A stretch of 64,000 nt of DNA from Tetrapyrgos nigripes (GCA_013368315.1 JAACJM010000002.1:248001-312000); one strand, 5' to 3'. Shown: positions 1-11,251, counted from the first letter of the stretch. A program made the numbers and translations. Notes: generated from the letters alone by a model not told the origin.

Positions 1-262
1 ACTTCCACTTTAACTCCGTGTTATCAACTTCCACTTCCACTTCGGTTAGGCAGCGACTTCAACTCACCTTTGCCCGGCAGTTCCCGAACCGGCTTTGCAT
101 CAGCTCTCGGTAGTCTTTCTATTGATCGTGGCTATTTCGTACTTGGCTATCCATCTTGACCAAATGTGCCAGATCCGTTAACCAAACTCGCATTCGTCCA
201 GGGAGGCTAGAGCTGGTCGCGTACAGTACGCTTACATAGAATTAGAAAAGTCGGCCATCGGT
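1..262. other. No gene recognised
   Basis: I see no coding or RNA feature in this stretch up to the first MITE. Confidence 0.4.
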
Positions 263-471
263 CACCTTGGGCGGCGTTGCATATTTCCAAAGATCTCTGT
301 GCAAACTTAAATTTCGGATTTTTCAGTGCCATTTTTGCTCGCCCGGGTCTGCTCCATATGGGACCAATCTGAGGCCGAACAGCCATATGGAGTAGCTCCG
401 GCGCCGAGCATAAATTCGTCATTTATGTTTGCCCAAAAGATCTTTCCAAATATGCATTGCCGCCCAAGGTG
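263..471. mobile_element. MITE copy 1 (CACCTTGGGCGGC ends)
   Basis: A 209-bp element starts CACCTTGGGCGG and ends in the near reverse complement, giving terminal inverted repeats of about 24 bp. It is flanked by a 3-bp direct repeat, ggt, at 260-262 and 472-474. A second copy lies at 57536-57732 with its own 3-bp duplication (gag). It has no coding capacity. Three-base duplications and ends starting CAC would fit a CACTA-like or other 3-bp-TSD superfamily; the assignment is inference. Confidence 0.85.
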
Positions 472-516
472 GGTTAGACAAAGAGACTCGTTGGCAAAAA
501 TCTGCTCACGTGAATT

Positions 517-719
517 TCCCATCACGCCTGACGCGAACTTTGCGAAGTCCCTCGTCTCAACCCGCGTTGACGGTATATAAGACATAAGAATGCACAATGA
601 TTCATAAAATATTACGGAAAAGACTCAAGTTTTATTATGCAACATTTAGAAGCTGCTGTATACCGTGAACGCGGGTTGAGACGAGGGACTTCGCAAAGTT
701 CGCGTCAGGCGTAATGGGA
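517..719. repeat. Imperfect 59-bp inverted repeat around an 85-bp loop
   Basis: Arms at 517-575 and 661-719 are reverse complements with about two mismatches. The unit could form a long hairpin or be a foldback-type MITE. I see no clear target duplication and no gene inside. Confidence 0.8.
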
Positions 720-1251
720 CCTTCATACGGACCTTGTTACAGAGCTCTATATTCATCCCAACATCTCGTAGCAACTCTAAAGCTTCCTTGATCGTCGGTC
801 TAGTGATCTTTCTCCTTGATGCTGATAAAGACAACCATTCCAACTCTGCTGTCGAGGAAGAGGGCCACTTCAACTCCTGCTCAGAGCTCAGCGCTCAGCA
901 CTGGTACCGGTTCTCTTGACTGAACCAAACATCATGATATTTCGATCATCCAGTTCGTAGTTTCGCATTACAAGCTTCATCCATCTAAGCCAGGGCACTA
1001 GTATCTACTAATGTAGATCTAGTTAATACCGGCGAATCCACTATGTACCGCCATCATCCTCCCAAAAACGTTGCGCGTGAACAACACAAACCCCAGATAT
1101 AAAAACTGATCCAATTCCTCCAGGCAGCAACTTCAAAGTCTATAACACGTCCCCGTGTTTAGTCGCCAACGAGGACATCGACAAATACGCAATTCCTGTC
1201 TCATTGAGACGCAACATTTTGACTTATGTAAAACCCGGATAATAAGGGATA

Positions 1252-2048
1252 CTATGTAGAACGCTTGTTCGTGCTGTGCTCCCACTGATTCCAATTGAAC
1301 GAGATTCGGAAAGTCGATGAACCCCTGAACGCGCTCACTGTCATCGCGAAACCCGGTTCTGGACTCCCAGATGAAAGTCCGACAAAGACATTATATAGAG
1401 GTTTGAAATGCGCCTCTGGAGTCTGGCTAGCCGGTATAAGCTTCTCCGAGTCTAATGCCAGAGATCTTGAGACGCTGGACACAGACGGCAGATAGGAGAC
1501 CGTACTTCCAGGACTTCGTCTGCGCATCGGATGTCACGGAAAGTGAGGTCTGTGATGTGGGCCAGGATTAGATTAGGCCCTGAAAGCTTGGAGAAACGCA
1601 TTCCGGTGAGCTGAAGCGCTAGCCATCGAAGAGAGGGTGCGGTAATCAAATCTGGAAAGAAAGGGTGTCGTTCGAAACCAAGCTCGGACTTCCAATGGGA
1701 TGATTGATACTCAAGGATGTGAGACGTGGAAGCATTGGTATTAGTTGAGGAAAAGATGCGATACTTAATCTGCTCGAGGTCATATTCACAGTAGAGCAAG
1801 ATGGCAAAACTCCTCCATCGATGAGCGTAAGCGAGAACGGGGTTGAGAAGTGATGCAATGAGGGCGTATGCGGATCTATTGGGAACCAACACGCCGAAAA
1901 GACAAAAATATCCGCTCGACGGATAGATCACATCACTACTACTGATATAAGACATATCTGTTAAAAAGTGTGTTTCTGTACGCCTTTCTGCCGAGCGGAT
2001 ATTTTTGTATTTTCGGCGTGCAAAGAGCAATGTTATGGAGTAACGCAT
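1252..2048 (-). pseudogene. Decayed F-box/LRR-type protein fragment
   Basis: The minus strand from about 2048 to 1452 gives a 198-residue open frame. It contains stretches typical of the LRR part of mushroom F-box proteins: a 'HRWRS' helix near the middle, then 'APSLRWLALQL' and 'HITDLTF'. A second minus frame (1646-1858) reads as LRR-like ('FPQLIPMLPRLTSLSI'), which suggests a frameshift between the two. No F-box itself is visible, and the 5' side runs into an inverted repeat at 1890-2020. I read it as a degenerate fragment; the family assignment is by resemblance only. Confidence 0.4.
1890..2020. repeat. 29-bp inverted repeat
   Basis: Arms at 1890-1918 and 1992-2020 are near-perfect reverse complements separated by about 73 bp. 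The unit abuts the F-box relic and may be the foldback element or duplication that broke it. Confidence 0.75.
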
Positions 2049-2079
2049 CGCCGAACGTCTTTCATTATTATTATTGTAA

Positions 2080-2391
2080 TAGGGCTCCTAGCGGATCGGA
2101 TGATCCGACGGTCATCCGGCGATAGGCCCTCGGATTCGGATGGCGGATGAGGCTTTGGGTGAGTGTCATCCATCGGTTGACCACCTGACTATCATAGATT
2201 GTTGTAGTTTAAATTGGTTGAGCACAACGAATAGATGTTCTTGAAACCCCACACGACTACGTTTAAGTACACCTACCAGTCATCCGCCCATCCTTCGGAT
2301 GCCATCCGCCGATGCGGATGAAGGCTTGTTAGTAGCTCATCCGAGCGGATGGATCCGCATCCGAACAGCATCCGATCCGCTAGGAGCCCTA
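2080..2391. mobile_element. hAT-like MITE (TAGGGCTCC ends)
   Basis: A 312-bp unit is bounded by perfect 23-bp terminal inverted repeats starting TAGGGCTCCTAGCGG. The interior is dense in CGGATG/CATCCG repeats next to both ends, as expected of subterminal transposase-binding repeats. Ends of the TAGGG type fit the hAT superfamily, but the flanking 8-mers do not match each other, so the insertion is old or has lost its target duplication. There is no coding content. Confidence 0.75.
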
Positions 2392-2879
2392 CTTTCATAG
2401 TTAGTGTTGCCGCACGGCGCGAGTCGAGCGACCCCCGTTATTTGGTAACCCAGAACAGAGGGTGGTTGATTGAAGTACTGAAAGTTCACTGTTCCCGCCA
2501 CTTAGTGTGCTTGATGTTTGCTGAGCACATCTCCCGAAATTCCATGGGTTACAGTCTCATGCAACCGGGTGCATGAAATCTGTGGGCGGTTAAACGGTGT
2601 GTCAATCTCCAATCTTTCGTCAAACGGCCGCTTAGCGGGTGCTTTGACGGTGAGTTCAAGTTGATGATGACTAGCTGCGATATTCTCCCGCTCCTGAATC
2701 AGAGTTTTTGATACTCCACTTCCACGGATTTCCTTTGACAGACTTGGTAATAGCATAGGAATTGTTCCAGCTGCCGATTACTACGGGGAAAGGCGGATTC
2801 TTCTTATCACCGACAACTAAATAATAAAAAGTCTGCTTTCCTGTCATAATTCTCCAACTGCCCTCCTAGTCTATCAAAC

Positions 2880-3323
2880 ATGCGCACCTTTTTCACTGCT
2901 GCTCTTGTCGTTCTGCTCGCCCAAAGCTTCACTCTTGCGAACGGCCAATCTTGTACGTTCCTCTTTGCAGATGTTCAAGGCCAATTGAGCATAATCTGAT
3001 CCGCTCTACACATTTTTTATGATCTCATTATAGGTACTGAATCGAGTGTGAGTAGTCTTTTCGTAGTTGAACGAAAACCGGCAATCTAACCGATTCTCTC
3101 TGCAGCCTTGTACATCTCGTTCAATATCATGATTCAGACTTCCTATGTCTGATTATTTTTTTACTTTTCAGGCGCTAGCAATTTAGAATGCTGCTTTCTC
3201 AATGGCTTCGACGGCCAACCGTAAGTAGACCCAGCCTAGTCTGATTGGCATTCGAATTTCGATCTAATTTCGACGTGTACTATCAGTGGACAGTGTGTCC
3301 CACTCGGACAATGCCCTTTTTAA
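2880..3323 (+). CDS. Small cysteine-rich secreted protein (5 exons)
   Basis: Exons 2880-2952, 3034-3047, 3106-3118, 3172-3220 and 3287-3323 join through four GT-AG introns of 53-81 nt into one open frame of 61 residues. The N terminus (about residues 1-22, MRTFFTAALVVLL...) is a clear signal peptide. The roughly 37-residue mature part has six cysteines spaced C-x5-C-x8-CC-x10-C-x5-C, enough for three disulfides. An A/T-rich TATA-like stretch lies about 57 nt upstream of the ATG. Each exon is too short to show as an ORF, so the call rests on splice-site and phase consistency. It resembles the small secreted proteins and effectors of basidiomycetes in general; no specific family is recognised and no function is claimed. 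Confidence 0.7.
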
Positions 3324-4044
3324 ATCAACTAGTGGACAAGCAGTGCCACAGCTAGCGGCTGGTGATGGCCTAAATTCGAAGACTTGCTGTCGATATACAC
3401 CATGGTTTCTTCGCTTATTTAAAGGCTATACACAAAGAGATTCTATGCTACACATGTAAAACCAAATTTATTCTGAAATATTCATTGTGAAAGTTGCAAA
3501 GTCGCGGAACACAGAAGTTAACTCGGCCTAAAAGAGCCTCGTAATACTGTATCGTAATGGCGGACTCTGAACTGGGCCAAAATCCATCTTCGTAACGCAT
3601 AATAGAGGGCCATGAATTGGCCGTGAACTATGTCCGTAACATTTTGGTTCAGGCTAAATTTCTTTTCGGGCGGACTAAATTATTGACATGTATATAAAGT
3701 ACTCACCTGTAGATATGTACGATAGAAATTGACAGCCCCCGTTCGACACTAGAGAACCCCGTCTTCGGGTGGAACCAGAGAATACCATTGTGTTTTGACT
3801 GTTAATTTGTGTGTTTGATTTTGAAAGGGGAATCCCAACTTGCGCTGACTCGCAGTTACTGAGGGATCTCAGTCAGAGTTTTACTGGAGGGATCTCTATT
3901 TGAGTAAATACACCCAAACAATCGTACCTTCCAGAGTGTGGACCTTTGGTCCCAAGGCTTATTTCTCTGAGACCCCTTTGAACTTAGGGGCTCTTATTGA
4001 GTGTTTTATTGAGAATTTAGTAGTTTTCTATTGAAAGCTACATT
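3324..4044. other. Gene-free stretch
   Basis: No coding region is recognised. The sequence is moderately A/T-rich with no clear repeat ends. Confidence 0.4.
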
Positions 4045-4800
4045 AGAGAGCTTGGACAGAGCCACCAGCAGCCACGTGTGGCTTAGTAAGCGTGCGCAGA
4101 GCAGTTGGCTCGAAATCGTGTGCGCAAGTTGCAAAGCATATATTGAGGTAGCTACAGTGAGTGCATGCAAAACAAGCATAGGGAGTGATGGAGGGAGCAT
4201 CCAGGAATAGGCCAAGCACAAAAGAACTGGGGTATGATGTACAAAAACTAGCATAACAGAGATTTGATGTATATGAACTATGAGAGCTCATGAGAGAAAT
4301 AACGTGCTTCTCTGGACAGACGGGTGAACTGGAAAGGATGCTGGGGTCAGACAGTATGTTTGATGAAAAAAAAGGATGATAGGTGAGGATATCTGGAGAG
4401 AAAGCGCAGGGTGGTGAGGGAGGACGCATAACAGCATCATTGCTTAGGGCCAGCTCAGAGATGCAGGGGACTGGACCATTCTAGGCATCCTAAATCAATT
4501 TTGGGCCCAAAAAATACACAGAAAGCAGCATACGCACCTGTGTATCCTGATGAAAGCTGCCAAATGTTCCTGCCATACTTCTGACGTGTCCTACAGTACC
4601 ATGGTGCACAGAACTGCACAGTAAGTTCCCTGCGGCCTTGATTGTGATGCCAACTGAGAATCGAAGAGGAAGGGAGGCGGTTGTTGGGCTGACGAGCGAG
4701 ATATGGCTGCACTTGGGTTGCGCACACGATTTCGAGCCAACCGCTCTGCGCACGCTTACTAAGCCACACGTGGCTGCAGGGGGCTCTGCGCAAGCTCTCT
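4045..4800. mobile_element. 756-bp element with 83-bp terminal inverted repeats
   Basis: The first 83 bases (4045-4127, AGAGAGCTTG...) and the last 83 (4718-4800) are reverse complements with only a handful of mismatches. A 3-bp direct repeat, att, flanks the element at 4042-4044 and 4801-4803 and may be the target duplication. The interior has only short overlapping frames and no transposase motif, so it is a non-autonomous DNA transposon of unknown superfamily. Confidence 0.8.
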
Positions 4801-5158
4801 ATTTCTATTTACATACTACATTTAAGTACTACATAGCCCTATCAATTCGAAAGTTGAAACCAGGAACCCGATCAGGCTACCCGCTATGATTAATTATATG
4901 GGCCTCCGATGGATACGTTTCTCATGGCCCTAAGCTCCCGGGTAGATCCCGCCAGGTTGGTGGTGTAGTATTATTATTATTATTTTGAATCATGTTCAAA
5001 ATCATGGCAAGTCGAGATTCCGAGTACCATAGCATCCTGTCACAGGCACTTCTGAACCGGCAATATCGTCTATAGTCACAGCTCCGTCTCCTTGACCATC
5101 TTAAAAGTCAGTTACTGCTGCGACACACGCATACATACACTCCTCCCTCTGTCGACCA
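4801..5158. other. Promoter region of the isocyanide synthase gene
   Basis: No gene is seen. A short (ATT) run lies near 4970-4984, and a TTAAAAG TATA-like motif lies near 5100, about 58 nt before the ATG at 5159. Confidence 0.4.
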
Positions 5159-7533
5159 ATGACTGTCTGCGTGCCGCCATCAGAATTCCCGCGACCTCCG
5201 TCCAAAATCATCAAGCTCGACTCCAATGGCAAGCCTACGGGGACTGCTCCTGCTGCCGTCGTCGGTAAATCCAATCGTCCTTGGTGGTTCACTTCTGGGC
5301 TTCCAGACAAAGCAGCTCGGCTCACGGAGGTCGTCTCTCACTACCTTTTCCTAGATGGAAAAGACAACCGCTTTGAAATGCGTGGACGCCACTACTTATA
5401 TAACGTTCTCTCCCGTTACGTCCAAAAAGAAGAGAAGATTGAGCTCGTTTTCCCTGGATTCCCTTTCAAGAGTCCTAGTGCGCAAAAAGTCCTTGGCCGG
5501 CTTCCTGATCTTGGAGAGGAGCTTCTTCTCCATAGGCTCGAAGCTCTTGCTGCCGCCATTGAGGACGATTATGCGCCTGGTGCTGTCGTTCACATAGTAA
5601 GCGACGGGATTGTGTATGGTGGTAAGGCTTTTCCTATCACTTTTACTCTTGAAAATCTGTCTTTCTGATGTCCAAGCCTAGAACTTCTCGGACAGGACGA
5701 CGCAAGCGTCTACCTCTACAACGCCGAGCTACGTAAAATATGCGTGGAAAGCAACTTGAACCACATCACGTTTGTGAGGCTTGCGGATTTGATTCAGAGT
5801 GACGTGGTCTCTGTCGATTCGAACGAGATGACCCTGGAAGAGTACGTTCGCTACGCCCCCATCATCCGCTCTCAATTTCTTGCCCACGATATTTCGTGCT
5901 ACAATATCGAGGACAGCATCAGAAATGATTCGGGGGTACTAAAAACCTACCGAGGATACCTCAAGTTCTTGGAGCTCGATCTAGAGGGAACGAGCGTGAT
6001 GATGGATCCCAATGGAAACCCGCTCTCCGGAAAGCAAAAGGACAAGATCCGTCGGCAGCTTGCCAAGAAGATGATTGTCCACGGAACTGTAAGTTCTTCT
6101 GGCCTGAACTCACGACACTTAGAACTGATCTTTCCGTTAAGAAATTCTCCGATCTTGTTCGAGTGAAATTCCCTTCCTGTGTCCGTTTAAGCTGTCATGA
6201 GCATCCCAACGAAGGTCCGAAATTCGCTTTGAATCTCTTCCCGGGTGCAAAAATGTCTGCTACACCAGTAAGTACCCCTTTCGTACTGATTATTTTAGGC
6301 ATAGACTAAATGTTTTGACAGTGGCACAACGTCATATACGAAGCTGCTGATGGACGCGTCCAAATCGGTCCCCTCCAATCGTTCGACGAGAAGAACTACG
6401 AGATTGTTTCGAAACACGGCCGACCCTATTACATTCGAGAGAAGTCCACGGTATACTCATTTGGGTCACAGCTGGACACACAGATTTCATTCACTCGAAA
6501 CTTCCCATTCGGATTGACCATCTCTTGTTCACCATCCGACAGCTTGTCTTTGAACGATCTACCCATGAACAAACTGCGCACGCTCATGGCTATGCACTCC
6601 TGTGTACTCCTCCGTGGGTTCTCCAAGGTTGATCGTGAGGATTTTATCAAGAAATCCGAAGAGCTAGGACCAATTCTGTATGGGCTTTTGTGCTTTAGGT
6701 CTCGTTTCAAAGTCGTTCTGACAGTCGATTTAGGCGCTGGCCAGCTTATGGGGCTATTTTCGAGCTGAAAGAAAACCCCGACTGGGACGTAAATAGCTCA
6801 CTCACATGCGAAGCAATGCCTATGCATTACGACGGTACGTGCTCACATTTGTATTTTTTTCATGCCCACTCATTCCGTCCAATTCTCGAAGGTGTCTTCA
6901 AGACCAAGACAGACGGACATGGGCGAATCACAAACGATCCTCCTCAGCTCCAAGTCTTTCAATGCATTCAGGCACCAGGGCACCAAGAAGGCGGCCAAAC
7001 TCTTTTGACGAATACAGCTGAAATTTTGCGATACGGAGTGACTCCTTTGCAGAAAGAGCTACTTGCTTCCAAGAAGTGGACGGTGTTCACACCCCAGAAC
7101 ACGGTGTTTGGAGGAGATCATTTCAAACTGCCCTTGGTCACGCAAAACGAGCTTACTGGTCATGAAATATTGCGATGGCACGATCCTTGGTATGTTCTCT
7201 TTGCTGATATGATAGCGAACGGGGTCTGATCGATCAACAGGCCGCAATGGGTGACGAAGTTCAAAGCAACTAACGTCGGGATCAGTGATGCTACTCGGGA
7301 AGAAGAGGCAAAGATTGTTGATTTGCTGTCCGATCTGTTGTATGACCGCAGGTTTTGCTTAGCTCATACCTGGGAGACGGGAGATTTTCTCATTGCGGAT
7401 AACGTCGAAGTAAGTATCTTACCAACTAAGTTTTTAATTTTGATATGGTATTAAAGAATTGCTTCAGCTGCTACACACAAGGACAGCCTTTGTGCCGAGT
7501 CCAAGGGAATTGTGGCGCATTCACGTCAACTAA
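5159..7533 (+). CDS. Isocyanide synthase (DIT1/PvcA) fused to Fe(II)/2OG dioxygenase (TauD-like)
   Basis: Eight exons (5159-5621, 5682-6088, 6142-6267, 6322-6677, 6734-6834, 6892-7189, 7241-7409, 7468-7533) join in phase into 661 residues. Residues about 60-340 match the DIT1/PvcA isocyanide synthase family: an SDG motif at 148-150 followed by a 'GxLLGxDD' stretch, 'VRLSCHEHP' at 304-312 and TPWHN at 331-335. Residues about 375-655 are a TauD/clavaminate-synthase-like dioxygenase with iron ligands H482 and D484 (HYD) and H643, plus arginines R653/R657 positioned to bind 2-oxoglutarate. In this family the synthase converts an amino acid (Tyr or Trp in studied cases) and ribulose 5-phosphate to an isonitrile, and the oxygenase then desaturates, decarboxylates or hydroxylates it. 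The fused order recalls fungal xanthocillin-type XanB (from memory). All key residues are intact. The substrate is not readable from sequence. The next gene on the same strand is a prenyltransferase. Confidence 0.93.
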
Positions 7534-8097
7534 ATCGATCTTGAACATTTCCTTCAGGTGTATTATAGCTTTTTATTGGTCTGGTTAGCTCTTCATATGC
7601 GGAACATATATTTATCCGCCTCGGACGCATTCTGTCTTTCTTATTTAAATACATGATGGTCGCATTTACCGCTGAGACTCCATAAAGACCCTATGACAAC
7701 TCGCAGTTACAGACTCCGACTGTGCACGGGCGTAGCAGTACTTCAATGGAAGTGATAAAAAATGTACCATAAGGAGCCCCTCGGCCTAATCACTAGGAAC
7801 TAGCAAGGATCTCGCAAGAGCTCATTCAATTGATCAAGCACTACAAAAGCTAAGATTTCAATCCAAGCCGCGAAGCAGTGCGAAACAGAGTCGACCTCAT
7901 TTTCCCTGACTCTTCATTCAGTTGCGCTCAGTGTTGGACGGGCAGGAACTCAAAAAGAGATCTCTGAAGGCTTGGCCATCATTCGCTGTCTGTTACGATA
8001 TATTGATCGTCCCTCAACCCATCATCAGTGATGTACATACTGTTTTGCGATCAAGCATTGTTACTGCTGATCTACACAGAGCCCAACGATTAGACGA
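7534..8097. other. Intergenic region, no gene recognised
   Basis: This stretch lies between the stop of the isocyanide synthase gene and the duplicated promoter module. A 66-residue open frame at 7922-8122 has no recognisable features. Confidence 0.4.
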
Positions 8098-8401
8098 CGC
8101 CCGTTGCGGTTTTCAGCAATAATACGCTGAAACACGATTTCTACCAACAATCGTAGCCAGGTCAGGAACCGTGGCTCAGGGTCTATCTCTTCCGTTGAGT
8201 GACGGGGATGATTCCATTAGAAAAGACAAGTATCCGGGAAGATACATAGCCGCCCGTTGCGTTGTTGAACAATATGCTGAAACATGATTTCTACCAACAA
8301 TCGCAGCCAGGTTAGGAACCGTGGCTCAGGGTCTATCTCTTCCGTTGAGTGATGGAAATGATTCCATTATAAAAAAGCCAATTATCTGGAAAGACACATA
8401 C
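8098..8401 (+). repeat. Two tandem copies of a 153-bp module in the prenyltransferase promoter
   Basis: Units 8098-8250 and 8251-8401 begin CGCCCGTTGCG and are about 85-90% alike by eye, including a long identical core ('GGTCTATCTCTTCCGTTGAGTGA'-type block, 8177-8199 and 8330-8352). The second unit ends 19 bp before the ATG at 8421. Only the second keeps a TATA box; the first reads TAGAAAA at the matching place. Confidence 0.85.
8368..8374 (+). promoter_or_regulatory. TATA box of the DMATS gene
   Basis: TATAAAA lies 53 nt upstream of the ATG at 8421, inside the second copy of the tandem module. The matching site in the first copy is mutated, so the proximal copy should set the transcription start. 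This is a positional inference. Confidence 0.55.
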
Positions 8402-8420
8402 AAAATCGTTTCCCTTTGCT

Positions 8421-10371
8421 ATGACTCCTCCAGCATCTAGTGAAGCTCCAATCAAATGTAAGTAACAGTGCTCATTGTACTCATTCGGAATTTGGACATA
8501 CATTTACCTTGGGATTTGCAGCTCTCCTGAAGTCTGTCTGGAGACCAGACGCCTCGTTGGAGGACAATGTCAAAGCACTTGTCCGTGCCCTGCACGGAGG
8601 CAGTCTTCCTGATATCAAGCCATCGCATAGCAAGGAGCAGACCGGTTTGAAGCTATTCGATATTCTGGCCGATGTAAGCCCGTTTATGACACTTTCAGTA
8701 TTCGGAAACCTCATATCTTCTATCAGATACTCATAGACGACCAGTCCGAGCAGTCTTACTTCCATTGGCGAAAGGTAGTATTACCTTTTGCCCAGATGCT
8801 TGATACATCGGTAAGTACGCTTTTGTAGGGGTGTTTCACTATTTCTTAGTACGCGTCTTTCCAGAATTATCCTCTTCCCATACAATGCGCCTTTGTTCTC
8901 TTCGTATATGCCCGAGTTGTCCCCTTCTTGGGTCCAGATGCCTTCACTTTGCCTCCTTCCATTATGACCCTCGACGGCAGTCCCATCGAGACTAGCTGGA
9001 TCATTCCAAGCTCTAATTTGAAGGAAGCTACATCTGGCGATAAACCCAATCGCAACGTTCGCTTTGCGATTGAACCTCGGTAAGGGTGCATTTATTTACC
9101 TTCCATCTTCTTCTTGATCTGGGACATGAACCTCTAGAGACCCAAAAACCGGCCAGTTTCACAAGGGCGCAAGAATGCTTGATTATTACGTGTCCACACT
9201 CGGAAACTTTGGTGGAATGGTCAAAATTGAAGAGGATGGAATGCTTTGGCGACGAAAGATTGAGAGATTCATGTTTCCTGAGGACGAGGATTCTCAAAGT
9301 GCGGAACTTGGAGAGGAAGTTCTTCCGGGAAGTCGTTTCATGCTTGGTAGGCGATCTGATTTATATTTCGAGCGTTGTACTCAATGCCATTTCAGGAATG
9401 GACTTTAGTCCATTGGGTAACATAGTGCTGAAGGCGTACTATGTTACCATCCGAGTTCCTCCTTGGGATCCGACCTCTCCTCCACTGAACACACAGAGCC
9501 CTGTGTTCATAGGGGATCTTGACCTTTCGCCCCTCCGTAAATTGACCCAAGACCTTGATCCGTCACTTGCCCAGCCGTTCGATCTCTTGATGGAATACAC
9601 GAACAGCATTGATAAGGAACTTCGCCCCGCATTCGAAATAGTAGCTACCGACTGCCTCACTCCTTCAAAGAATCGTTTGAAAGTAAGAATCTCGAATTTT
9701 CTCTTCTTCGCTGTGACTATCATTGACTTTTTTATGTAGATCTACTGTCGTACTATGAAGGGTACTTCTTGGGACGATGCCAAGAGCGGTTTTACTCTCG
9801 GTGGTCGTCTCAAAGGGCCTGAAATGGAAAAAGCCGTGAAGGTTTTGGAGACCCTCTGGGATACCATGTTCCCCAATGCTGTTGAGAACCATTCGCAGCC
9901 CCTGGAGAGATCCAAAGACGTTGTGAAAGCTGAGAGGAATATTCATCCTCTCGGTGGACTTTTGTACTATTACGAGTTTGTTCCCGGACAGAACTTGGTC
10001 TTCCCCAAAGTCTACCTGCCGATCCGGTAAGTTCTGCTTTTTTAGAGCTCTTGTTGGCCATACTGACCTGAGACAACTGCAGTGTATACTCTACAAACGA
10101 TTTGAGTGTTTGCGAAGCGCTGGAACGATTCTACCGTCGTATTGGTCTGACTGAACATCTCCCCGAAGGCTGGTTTGTCCGAGAGGTATCCAAAGCCTAG
10201 TAAGTAGTTCAACTTGGTTGCTGAAACGTTTCCCTCTCAAACAAAACCTGCAGTTCTCATAGGCCTCTTGATACCCCGGGCAAAGCTATTCAGACTTATT
10301 TGACATTCTCAATGAAGAAACATGGTTGGGAGTTGACGAGTTACTTTTCGCCTGAAGTTTGGTTGAATTAA
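8421..10371 (+). CDS. DMATS-type aromatic (indole) prenyltransferase
   Basis: Nine exons (8421-8457, 8522-8673, 8727-8810, 8865-9079, 9138-9346, 9396-9682, 9740-10026, 10083-10199, 10254-10371) join in phase into 501 residues, somewhat longer than the usual 400-470. Family landmarks appear in order: 'PIETSW' around E133, where studied enzymes place the glutamate that binds the indole N-H; 'VRFAIEPRD'; 'GMDFSPLGNIVLKAYY'; 'IYCRTMKGTSWDDAKSGF' followed by 'LGGRLKG'; and 'GGLLYYYEFVPG' leading into 'PKVYLPIRVYSTND'. These match the beta-strand motifs of the ABBA-fold fungal dimethylallyltryptophan synthase family, which moves a dimethylallyl group onto an aromatic ring without an Asp-rich motif. 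It lies 0.9 kb downstream of the isocyanide synthase on the same strand, suggesting an aromatic isonitrile or its precursor as acceptor. Acceptor and regiochemistry cannot be read from sequence. Confidence 0.92.
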
Positions 10372-11251
10372 CGACTTCCGAGTCGCCCAGGTCTTGTTCT
10401 TGATCATGATCATAACCTGGTTTGGTTTCTTGCATGTATTCTTTAAAAGCTTCAAAAATTCTGTTATTGAAACTACATTATATATTAATCTTTGCTAGCC
10501 CCTGACATTCTGTTTGACACCCGGCCTTGACCTCACATGCTTTCTCACCCTCACCCTTTGCTTGCTCCAAAGGCCTGTACTAGTCCTGGGGGTAGACTAA
10601 GGCCTATCTATCTTGGATGCTTCGAAGCATTTGTACCAACTGGGAGACATTCACGATACAACCGCGTCAAACGCGTCAAGAATTGAAGGTTACAAGATAT
10701 GGAGACTCAGGCTATGCGTACGATCTTGACTAGTTGCCAGTGCTGATCCGCGGGAGAGACCAGCTAGCGCTACTTGCTCTACCAGCTCTAGTACTCGCAT
10801 TTTTGAAAATAGCAGTGAGAGAGCGGGATTGCGTGTGCCTGCCATTGGTTATCTTTGAAAGGGAAAGCAGTGGGACGGACTTCAAGTTTGGCACACGTCT
10901 GTTTTGTTTATGTTCGCACATACTCGCATCTATCATCGCAGAAGTCGTACGTTGCACAGGCCTTAATTCATAGCCAGATGAATACCAGATTCAAAGCGAG
11001 TTGTACATAACCATATATCAGGCCCATATGTCGAATGTAGGGAGAATACAATTTTGAATATGAAGAAATAGAACAAATTTTCGACAGGAGACAGTCGATC
11101 ATCGAGGAACAACGATGATAGAAGTAGATAATTTGATATCTCCTGCACGGTCATTGCTCTCAACATCCTATCCAGCACTGTTAAAACTTAGAAGGAAAAC
11201 TTCACAGCATGATTGACTCACATGGAGAGCGGTCGCAGAGCCATCGGATGT
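10372..11251. other. Convergent intergenic region
   Basis: This stretch lies between the stop codons of the DMATS gene (+) and the DUF6534 gene (-). Short frames around 10730-10973 and 10963-11178 show no family features. No gene is supported. Confidence 0.4.
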
